A stretch of DNA of 15,038 nucleotides from Acidobacteriota bacterium (GTDB lineage: Bacteria > Acidobacteriota > UBA6911 > RPQK01): positions 1 to 15,038 of the forward strand of contig RPQK01000085.1 in the NCBI GenBank assembly GCA_003819755.1. The letters run 5' to 3'. The notes under the pieces are model-generated. The model was not told where the DNA came from. It did not search any database and saw nothing but the letters and a program-made list of their open reading frames with translations. This document shows positions 1-6,280 of this stretch, one piece after another; within the stretch, counting starts at the first letter, position 1; every line of letters begins with the position of its first letter. Position numbers and translations under genes: made by a program.

Positions 1-878
1 ACACGCTGCATCTAAACCTGTCCGCGCCGGTTCGTTTCCCGGATCGCTATGCCGACTACGCAGCGGTGTTCTCCAGAGCGCGCCGGGAAGGTGCGCTCTC
101 CGGTTTCGCCCATGCAGGCCGCCAGCACTGGTCGTTTCACGCCGAGCGTGGGCTTTCGCTCCTGGCGCCTCTGGGCCTCGTGGATTTTGCCGAGATCGCG
201 CAGATGGGCTACATAGGGCTCGAGCGGTGGTTTGATTTCCTGAATCTCGGCTTTCGACTCACCGCCATGGCCGGAAGCGACGTCCCCTGGGGCGGCACCC
301 TCGGCAACACGAGGGTGTATGCGTACACGGGCCGGCCGTTCAGTCCCGAAGACTGGCTTGGGGCGGTCCGGCAAGGCCGGACATTTGTGACGACCGGACC
401 AATGCTCCAGTTCACCGTCAATGGCGAGACTGCCGGCTCGCTGCTTCACCTGAATCGCGGGCAGAAGATCCACGTGTCAGCCAGAACCTGGGGCTGGGGA
501 CCGCAGCAGTCGGACACGATCGAGATCATCGTTTCCGGCGAAACGCTGCACACGGCCAGACGGCGAGAGGGCCAGGAGCCTTTGGCGGTCGACCTGGAGT
601 TTCCCGCAACCCGGAGTGTCTGGGTCACGGCGCTGGCCCGAACCGCGTCTGGCGAACTGACGGATTTCCCGGCGTTCTTTCAGGGGGCAGTTTCGACTCC
701 GGTCTACATCCAGGTTGAGGGAGACCCGTGGATCAATCGTCAATTGGTTTCGAAGCTCGTCGGGGAACGGTTGAAGGACCTGGTAGCCATCGAGGAGTGG
801 CTGGGCGAGAATCGTACGGCGTCGCTGCGTGAGGCGATAGCACAAGCGCGCCAGTATTACCGATCGATCGGAGAGTAG
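1..878 (+). CDS. CehA/McbA-type (PHP-like) metallohydrolase, 3' part only
   Basis: The reading frame is open at the left window edge and 291 codons are visible from base 3 to the TAG at 876-878. An in-frame GTG at 66 is only an internal codon, because coherent protein-like sequence continues upstream of it. The visible part resembles the C-terminal half of CehA/McbA proteins, predicted metal-dependent hydrolases of the PHP superfamily. It has a FAHAGRQHW segment, then MAGSDVPWGGTLGNTRVY followed by a QGRTFVTTGPML block, which is the recognisable family signature. After that comes a beta-rich domain (from about residue 160) and a short helical tail. The natural substrate is unknown; characterised members hydrolyse carbaryl or carbofuran, but this should not be transferred here. 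Any signal peptide would lie outside the window. The family call is from remembered motifs, not from a search. Confidence 0.75.
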   Translation, partial: TLHLNLSAPVRFPDRYADYAAVFSRARREGALSGFAHAGRQHWSFHAERGLSLLAPLGLVDFAEIAQMGYIGLERWFDFLNLGFRLTAMAGSDVPWGGTLGNTRVYAYTGRPFSPEDWLGAVRQGRTFVTTGPMLQFTVNGETAGSLLHLNRGQKIHVSARTWGWGPQQSDTIEIIVSGETLHTARRREGQEPLAVDLEFPATRSVWVTALARTASGELTDFPAFFQGAVSTPVYIQVEGDPWINRQLVSKLVGERLKDLVAIEEWLGENRTASLREAIAQARQYYRSIGE

Positions 879-893
879 AGGAGAGTAACCGGT

Positions 894-968
894 CTAACCA
901 TGAAACACACGAAATACACGAAAGGGAATCGAGGCTTCTTTGGTGTATTTCGTGTGTTTCGTGGTTAG
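894..968. repeat. Long inverted repeat, 26-bp arms, between two genes
   Basis: The left arm is 894-919 and the right arm 943-968. The arms are reverse complements at 25 of 26 positions. Inside them, 921-923 (AAA) can also pair with 939-941 (TTT), leaving a loop of about 15 nt. The core reads GAAACACACGAAATACAC, and its complement reads GTGTATTTCGTGTGTTTC. The base composition is AT-rich compared with the flanking genes. It starts 15 nt after the upstream stop and ends 4 nt before the Shine-Dalgarno of the DoxX-fusion gene. RNA could fold into a strong hairpin, but there is no T-tract, so a classical intrinsic terminator is not supported. It looks like a dispersed palindromic repeat of the REP or MITE kind. 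Confidence 0.85.
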
Positions 969-972
969 CAGT

Positions 973-979
973 GAGGAGG
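973..979 (+). promoter_or_regulatory. Strong Shine-Dalgarno deciding the DoxX-fusion start
   Basis: GAGGAGG sits 5 nt before the ATG at 985. A nearer ATG at 981 is in another frame and meets TGA after three codons, so 985 is the working start. Confidence 0.8.
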
Positions 980-984
980 CATGA

Positions 985-2619
985 ATGTCTGAACTGACCA
1001 AAACGTCCACCCGAGCCTTGATGACTGATCCTGCATTCCGCGCAGGGCTCTTCCTCGTTCGGGCCGCTGTCGGTTGGCACCTTCTCTATGAAGGTCTGGC
1101 CAAACTCTTCACTCCTCACTGGTCGTCTGTCAGTTACCTGAAGGAATCGTACTGGCTCTTTTCCGGCCTCTTCCGGTGGCTTGCTTCCAACCCGTCCCGC
1201 CTGGGGGTCGTCGATTTCCTCAATGAGTGGGGACTGACGTTCATCGGACTCGCCCTGTTGGCAGGCTGCTTTACCAGGACAGCCGCGTTTTTCGGGGCTT
1301 TGTTGCTGGGCCTTTACTACCTGGCCCAGCCGCCACTAATCGGCTTCGAATCAAGCCTCGCGGAAGGCAGCTACCTGATAGTGAACAAGAACCTGATCGA
1401 AGCCCTTGTCCTTGGGTTATTCGTCCTGCTTCCACCAGGAAGCCTCTGGGGAATCGACCGCCTTCTTCCCCGGCTCACAGTGTTTAGGCTCACCGGGTTT
1501 AGACGATCTGGTGTCGCAGAAGATGCTCCGCGGCTCGCGGTCGATGAGAGCCCAGCGAGCCTCTCGGCCCGCTCGCTTCTCGAGCGTCGTGAACTGATCA
1601 AGTCTCTGGCAACCTTGCCGATTCTGGGTGTCTTTCTGTTGCAGTTGCTCAAGAAGAGGAGCCATGAAGAAGAACAGCTGAGGCGTTTTCAGGGTGTCGA
1701 TGCCGTGACTTCGCCAACCATGAAGATCCTCCGCTTCGCTGATCTGAAAGAGTTGAAAGGGCAGGTGCCGAAAGGTCACATCGGCAACCAGGAAATAAGC
1801 CGCCTGATTTGCGGCGGCAACCTGGTCGCCGGGTTTGCACACGCGCGGGACCTCATCTACGTCTCACCGCTCTTGAAGACCTACTTTACGGACGACAAGG
1901 TCATAGAAACTTTGCGGCTGTGCGAGGCATGCGGGATAGACACGGCCATACTGAGGACGGACGAGCACACGATCCGGATCCTGGACAAGTACTGGAAAAG
2001 GGGAGGGACGATCAAGTGGCTGGCACAGGTTTACCCGAAGGAAGGGGATCTCACGGGAAATGCGCAGAAAGCGATCGACAATGGCGCTATCGGGGCGCTG
2101 GTTCAGGGAGGAATTGCCGACAAATTCATCCGGGACAACCGTTGGGAATGGCTCGAGAAAGCCGTCGCGCACATCAAGAAGAACCGCGTGCTGGCCGGTG
2201 TCGCCGCGCACTCCCTTCAGGTGCCGATCATTTGCGAGAGAAACGGATTGGATCTCGATTTTTACATGAAGACGCTGCACAGCGATGATTACTGGTCAGC
2301 CCATCCGCGAGAGAATCGACCCGAGTTCTCGGTGATCGGGGGTCTTCAGCGCGACCATAACCAGTACCATGACAACATGTGGTGCCTGAATCCCGGCGAA
2401 ACTGTGGCTTTCATGGCAACCGTGCAAAAGCCGTGGATCGCGTACAAGATTCTGGCGGCCGGGTCCATTGCCCCGAAAGACGGGTTCAGTTATGCGTTTG
2501 AAAACGGGGCGGATTTCGCCTGTGTCGGCATGTTTGACTTTCAGGTGGTCGAAAACGCTAACACCGCCGTTGAAGTGCTTTCCCCAAGATTGAAGCGCAG
2601 CCGCCAGTGGTTTACATGA
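985..2619 (+). CDS. DoxX-family membrane domain fused to a TIM-barrel-like domain
   Basis: This is a 544-residue protein in two parts. Residues 15-165 resemble DoxX: hydrophobic helices near 21-40, 84-112 and 134-150, with the pattern LVRAAVGWHLLYEGLAKLF and a GxxLLAGCFTRTAA stretch. DoxX proteins are integral membrane proteins often linked to thiosulfate-quinone oxidoreductase or redox functions. Residues 200-222 (ERRELIKSLATLPILGVFLL) look like a twin-arginine signal, but in the middle of the chain. Residues 245-535 look like a soluble alpha/beta barrel with ICGGNLVAGFAHARDLIY near 275-292, a conserved-looking GGLQRDHNQYHDNMW near 452-466 and a CVGMFDFQVVEN end. I associate this with uncharacterised, sometimes aldo/keto-reductase-like, Tat-exported proteins of Acidobacteriota and Planctomycetes, but cannot name the reaction. 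Whether the C-terminal domain lies outside the membrane is inferred. Confidence 0.7.
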   Translation: MSELTKTSTRALMTDPAFRAGLFLVRAAVGWHLLYEGLAKLFTPHWSSVSYLKESYWLFSGLFRWLASNPSRLGVVDFLNEWGLTFIGLALLAGCFTRTAAFFGALLLGLYYLAQPPLIGFESSLAEGSYLIVNKNLIEALVLGLFVLLPPGSLWGIDRLLPRLTVFRLTGFRRSGVAEDAPRLAVDESPASLSARSLLERRELIKSLATLPILGVFLLQLLKKRSHEEEQLRRFQGVDAVTSPTMKILRFADLKELKGQVPKGHIGNQEISRLICGGNLVAGFAHARDLIYVSPLLKTYFTDDKVIETLRLCEACGIDTAILRTDEHTIRILDKYWKRGGTIKWLAQVYPKEGDLTGNAQKAIDNGAIGALVQGGIADKFIRDNRWEWLEKAVAHIKKNRVLAGVAAHSLQVPIICERNGLDLDFYMKTLHSDDYWSAHPRENRPEFSVIGGLQRDHNQYHDNMWCLNPGETVAFMATVQKPWIAYKILAAGSIAPKDGFSYAFENGADFACVGMFDFQVVENANTAVEVLSPRLKRSRQWFT

Positions 2620-2690
2620 GCGGCGGCGAGCGCAGTTACTGAGGGCGCCGGACCAATCCGGCCTTCCTGGACCGTGCGTGGAGAAGCGAG

Positions 2691-5078
2691 ATGAAGCGAG
2701 CCCTGACAGCGGGTCACACAACCCTGATATTTCTTGGTTTTATTTTCAGTAACGTCCTTTTTCTGCCTGCCGAAACGCCAGCCCAAAAGGCGCTTCCCCT
2801 AATTTTCCCCATCCCGCAGGAGACGGAACGGCGGAGCACGCGCCTGGAGATCAATACGAATGTCGAGATCCTGGTGCCGGAGGCGGCGAAAGAACACGAC
2901 CTTTTTTTGGCGCGGATTCTGGCGGCCGATCTTACCGATCGCTTCCACGCGCCGATCAAGGTGAGAGCTGTTTCTCAGTTGCCTGACAAGGGCTCCTTCA
3001 TTCTCCTCGGCTCGATCGCCAATCCTCTGGTGCAGCGGATGTTGGACCGCCGGCATTCGCCGCTGACAGCGGACGCCACCGCCCCGGAGGGCTACCTCCT
3101 CGAAGTGGACGAGCAGGTTGCGCTGGTCGCCGGGCGCGATGACCCGGGGGCCTTTTACGGGCTTCAGTCACTGCGCCAGCTCATCCGCCGGGATTCAAAA
3201 GGAACGTATATCTCCGGGGTCCGGATCAGAGACTTTCCCTACAAGCCTTTTCGTGGCGTAAAACTCTTCCTCCCGGGTCGCGATCATATCCCCTTTTTCA
3301 AGAGGTTCGTCAGCGACTTCATGGCGCTTTACAAGTACAACAAGCTGATCCTGGAGATGAACGCAGGAATGCGGCTCGAACGGCACCCGGAGCTGAACGA
3401 AGGCTGGATCGAGTTGGCGCGTAACCTCAACTACACCCGGAGGGATCGACCACTGGGCCCTGGCGCCCAATATCAGAACTCGGTTCATCACGATACCGCG
3501 GACGGAGGCGTGCTGGAACAGGAAGAGGTGGCGGACCTGGTCAAATACGCGCAGCAGTACCATATCGAGGTCATACCCGAGCTTCCATCCTTGACGCACA
3601 GCTATTACCTTCTGAGCCGCCATCGCGAGTTGGCTGAGGTCCAGACGGCCGAGTGGCCCGACACTTACTGTCCACTGAATCCGGGAAGCTACGAACTGCT
3701 GTTTGACGTCATGGACGAGTACATCAAGGTCATGGCCCCACGCATGGTGCATATCGGCCATGACGAGTGGCGAATGCCCGTGGACGCCTGTCCCAGGTGT
3801 AAGGACAAAGACAAAGGGGAGCTGTTCCTGCAGGACGTTGTCAAGATACACAACTACCTGAAGGGCAAAGGCGTAAAAACAGCATTGTGGGGAGACCATC
3901 TGGTCGAGGCGGTTCGAGGAAGCAGTCCGGTGCCGAAGACCAGCCCGACCGGTTACAAGTACCAGATCCCGGAGGCTGTTTCGCCCGAACAAATCGAGAA
4001 GGGCTTTCCCAAGGATATTCTCGTCATCAACTGGTTCTGGGATGATCGATCGGGGCCGGGCACGGAGGGTTGGGGCAAAAGAAACGATCTCGAACTGCAG
4101 AGGTTGGGGTTTCAACAGGTCTATGGAAACTTCAGGCCGCAGTTCCCAGATTGGGCGGGCAGGAGCAGCCAGACTGGCGTGCTCGGGGGAGCACCGTCCT
4201 GCTGGGCCGTTACCAGCGAATTCAGCCTCGGCAAGGACCGTCTCTCGGAATTCCTCGGTTGTGCAAACGTGCTTTGGTCCACGCACGAGCTCAGTCCCGT
4301 GGAGCTCTCTCGCACCGTTTCTGCGCGGACGTCCGAGGTGCGTCGAAACCTGAGCGGCCGCACGCTTCCGAGCGAGGAGGATAACGACATTGCGCCTCTG
4401 AGTATCGCAAAGCAGTTCGATCTCGCTTCGAAAGACCCGACCTTCGGAATCGACCTCAAGGGAATCACAACGGGCGTCGTTGTTTCAGGAAAGAAGACAT
4501 TCAATGTGGAAGCACCTCCTTCTTCGCGCCTGCAGCCCGCACTTCTGGCCCGAGGATTGTCGGACAAGACCGCCGGCATAGAGGTGAGCCAAGATGCGAG
4601 CAGCGTTCTATTCCTTCAGGCTTGCGCAAAGCCCGCTTCCAACGACTGGGTCGATCGCTACGTCTATAACCCGGATGACACGGCCGATTTGGTCGGATGG
4701 TACGAAGTGCTTTACGAGGATGCTCTCGTCCTGACCGTGCCCCTTCGATATCGGGTCAACATACTGGAGTGGAATTGGGACCAGGCCAAGAGCCCGAGCA
4801 ACTACTGTTACGAAGCTGACCTTGTGTGCTTCAGCGAGGAGGAAGGAAATCCGATTACCTTTTTCGCCTTCGAATGGCCCAACCCGAGGCCAGGGAAAGT
4901 CATCAAAGAAATCCGGTTGAAGGCGGCCAGGCAGTTTCGGAACACCAGGGATGAGGTGATTCCCGAAAACGGTGTGCTGCTGGCAGCGATCAGTATCGTC
5001 AAAAGGAGACCGACACCCTCACTTATTCCTCCAGCGTCGTCACTGCGAGGTCAGGACGACTTGCCTCCGAACAAATGA
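2691..5078 (+). CDS. Secreted glycoside hydrolase family 20 (beta-N-acetylhexosaminidase-like)
   Basis: This is a 795-residue protein. Residues 1-32 form a signal peptide (basic MKRA start, hydrophobic 11-26, AETPAQ end). Residues 35-180 resemble the GH20b N-terminal domain, including GYLLEV and GAFYGLQSLRQL. The catalytic barrel follows from about 185 to 530, opening with DFPYKPFRGVKLFL. The GH20 acid pair is present at D358-E359 in VHIGHDEW. Other barrel landmarks are EVIPELPSLTHSYY (293-306), CPRCK (367-371) and KTALWGDHL (396-404). Known GH20 enzymes release terminal GlcNAc or GalNAc by substrate-assisted catalysis using this D-E pair. The substrate here could be chitin-derived, glycan or cell-wall material; the sequence does not decide. 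Residues 540-795 are beta-rich and unassigned. The start has only a weak purine-rich stretch (GGAGAAGCGAG) upstream. Its 71-nt leader contains a 6-bp hairpin (GCCGGA/TCCGGC, 2647-2662). Confidence 0.8.
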   Translation: MKRALTAGHTTLIFLGFIFSNVLFLPAETPAQKALPLIFPIPQETERRSTRLEINTNVEILVPEAAKEHDLFLARILAADLTDRFHAPIKVRAVSQLPDKGSFILLGSIANPLVQRMLDRRHSPLTADATAPEGYLLEVDEQVALVAGRDDPGAFYGLQSLRQLIRRDSKGTYISGVRIRDFPYKPFRGVKLFLPGRDHIPFFKRFVSDFMALYKYNKLILEMNAGMRLERHPELNEGWIELARNLNYTRRDRPLGPGAQYQNSVHHDTADGGVLEQEEVADLVKYAQQYHIEVIPELPSLTHSYYLLSRHRELAEVQTAEWPDTYCPLNPGSYELLFDVMDEYIKVMAPRMVHIGHDEWRMPVDACPRCKDKDKGELFLQDVVKIHNYLKGKGVKTALWGDHLVEAVRGSSPVPKTSPTGYKYQIPEAVSPEQIEKGFPKDILVINWFWDDRSGPGTEGWGKRNDLELQRLGFQQVYGNFRPQFPDWAGRSSQTGVLGGAPSCWAVTSEFSLGKDRLSEFLGCANVLWSTHELSPVELSRTVSARTSEVRRNLSGRTLPSEEDNDIAPLSIAKQFDLASKDPTFGIDLKGITTGVVVSGKKTFNVEAPPSSRLQPALLARGLSDKTAGIEVSQDASSVLFLQACAKPASNDWVDRYVYNPDDTADLVGWYEVLYEDALVLTVPLRYRVNILEWNWDQAKSPSNYCYEADLVCFSEEEGNPITFFAFEWPNPRPGKVIKEIRLKAARQFRNTRDEVIPENGVLLAAISIVKRRPTPSLIPPASSLRGQDDLPPNK

Positions 5079-5345
5079 ACCGGTAACTGCCAGGCCTGGT
5101 GGGTGTGGTGCTTGCGTCGGCGCAAGACCTCCCCTGCCCGGACTCTGGAGAGGCAGTGCTAATATCGTGTTGCGGAAATAGGTTGCTCTCCGCTTTGTGA
5201 GGTCGGTTAGGACTGACACCGGACGTAGGTCAACCTATCTGAAGCGTTCGGTTGCCGGAACCTTGACCTCGTCCGCCCCGTATTATCCGGGTAGACTAAT
5301 CCTTAGAAAGACCACAAACAAGCCAGCGGTCTATGGGGAATCCAA
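5079..5345. other. 267-bp intergenic region before the signalling cluster
   Basis: No convincing gene is present. It contains a 6-bp hairpin with a TCGG loop (CTTGCGTCGGCGCAAG, 5111-5126) shortly after the hydrolase stop; there is no following T-run, so termination there is only possible. It also contains an 8-bp inverted repeat (ATAGGTTG at 5178-5185, CAACCTAT at 5231-5238) and the promoter candidate listed separately. Confidence 0.6.
5257..5286 (+). promoter_or_regulatory. Candidate ECF-sigma promoter for the FHA/PP2C/kinase cluster
   Basis: GGAACC at 5257-5262 is followed after exactly 16 nt by CGTATTAT at 5279-5286. This matches the general ECF sigma pattern of a GGAAC-type -35 and a CGTA-type -10 at 16-17 nt spacing. 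Transcription would begin roughly 55 nt before the ATG at 5346. A housekeeping reading is poorer: TTGACC at 5263 is only 12 nt from TATTAT. No experimental support exists, and such short matches occur by chance. Confidence 0.35.
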
Positions 5346-6146
5346 ATGGATACGCAGTCCAAGACCCGACAAGCTAAAGCGAGAGGACGAGACATCATCC
5401 TCGCAATCGTGGAGAACATGCAGGAGGCGCTCGAGCCTCTGCTCTACTCGATTGTCGCTCCCAGCCGGTTTGACGTGTACGTGCACGAAGACGATTACGA
5501 TCGCATTATCGGCATTCTCGACCGTATTCGCAGCGAATCAAAACGAGCGCTGGATGCCCGAGTCAAGCAAATGAACTCGAAGCCTCTCTTCGGTCGCGAT
5601 CCAATCAAGGTGGAACCCGCCGACGGCGACTGGTTCGTTCGCGTGCTCAAGGCCGAAGAGGAGAATTTCGAGCCGGGCGACATTCTCGTCGACTCAGCTC
5701 TTACGATGCCAGTGCGCCCGGAATTCGGAGTCGGCGCAAAAACCCAACGGGTCGTGACGGTGCGATCCCGGGGGGAGAGTCGCCGAATCAGGAATTACGT
5801 CGAGGAAGCGCGGGCTGCCGAGCCACGGTTCGCAAGGTTCAACTACAAGGACCGTAACGGACAGCGACGCGAGGTCTTCATGACCAAGAAAGACGTTTTG
5901 GTTGGGAGGGGTGGCGAGAACATTCCCTGCGACCTTGAACTGACCTGCGTCGAGGACGTTTCCCGCTCCCATTTCTACCTTCGGGTGGACGAAGAAAAAG
6001 GCCGGGAATTCTGGATTCAGGATGTGAGCAAGTTCGGAACGGCGGTCAACGGCAGGAAACTGGAAAAGGGTCAATGGACTCTGCTGCCGGCAAAGGCAGT
6101 GATCAGACTCGCCGAAAAAGTGGATCTGGAGTTTGAGGCCCTATGA
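5346..6146 (+). CDS. FhaA-like protein: DUF3662-like N-terminus plus FHA domain
   Basis: This is a 266-residue cytoplasmic protein without membrane segments. Residues 15-75 (ALEPLLYSIVAPSRFDVYVHEDDYDRI) resemble the DUF3662 domain of actinobacterial FhaA. Residues 180-262 form an FHA domain with all phosphothreonine-binding landmarks: G187-R188, S206-R207-S208-H209, S228, G231-T232 and N235. FHA domains bind phosphothreonine peptides, so this is a likely adaptor for the neighbouring kinases. In mycobacteria FhaA binds phosphorylated cell-wall factors such as MviN; a similar role is inferred only. The start has GGGGA 6 nt upstream. The stop overlaps the next ATG as ATGA (6143-6146), indicating translational coupling. 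It is the first gene of the cluster and is probably driven from the 267-bp region upstream. Confidence is high for FHA and moderate for the N-terminal assignment. Confidence 0.85.
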   Translation: MDTQSKTRQAKARGRDIILAIVENMQEALEPLLYSIVAPSRFDVYVHEDDYDRIIGILDRIRSESKRALDARVKQMNSKPLFGRDPIKVEPADGDWFVRVLKAEEENFEPGDILVDSALTMPVRPEFGVGAKTQRVVTVRSRGESRRIRNYVEEARAAEPRFARFNYKDRNGQRREVFMTKKDVLVGRGGENIPCDLELTCVEDVSRSHFYLRVDEEKGREFWIQDVSKFGTAVNGRKLEKGQWTLLPAKAVIRLAEKVDLEFEAL

Positions 6147-6280
6147 ACTGGCTGTACTGGCTTCGTTTTCTGTTCGTAGCCGGATTGGCGAGTACCGTGA
6201 TCCTCATCTTCTTAATGATCAGGACAGGCGGCCAACCAGGTCAGAGGAAATCTGCACGCAGCCAAAGCAAGGACCTGTGA
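6143..6280 (+). CDS. 45-residue one-pass membrane protein between FHA and PP2C genes
   Basis: This short gene fits exactly between the FHA stop and the phosphatase start. Its ATG overlaps the FHA stop (ATGA, 6143-6146) and its TGA overlaps the phosphatase GTG (GTGA, 6277-6280). A GAGG lies 4 nt upstream (6135-6138). The product starts MNWLYWLRF, has one hydrophobic helix at about residues 7-26 (ending FLMI), and a polar basic tail with R27, R35, K36, R39 and K43. By the positive-inside rule the tail would be cytoplasmic. The double stop-start overlap and the coherent amphipathic layout argue that it is a real gene. I do not recognise a family. A membrane anchor or small regulator for the FHA protein or the phosphatase would fit its position, but that is speculation. 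Confidence 0.7.
   Translation: MNWLYWLRFLFVAGLASTVILIFLMIRTGGQPGQRKSARSQSKDL

Noticed and set aside
3195..4286. 363-codon open frame on the minus strand
   Set aside because: It lies wholly inside the GH20-like gene, whose catalytic and signal features are clear. Its translation shows no recognisable motif; a GC-rich antisense shadow.
5111..5126. Intrinsic terminator after the GH20-like gene
   Set aside because: The 6-bp stem with TCGG loop is real, but no T-run follows, so it is not called a terminator.
5263..5297. Sigma70 promoter using TTGACC at 5263
   Set aside because: Possible -10 boxes are at 12, 15 or 23 nt, none at a proper spacing; the ECF reading fits better.
6133..6276. Upstream extension of the phosphatase to TTG 6133
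   Set aside because: The extra 48 residues are unlike any PP2C N-terminus and overlap the small membrane gene in another frame. GTG 6277 gives a normal PP2C start and has a ribosome site.
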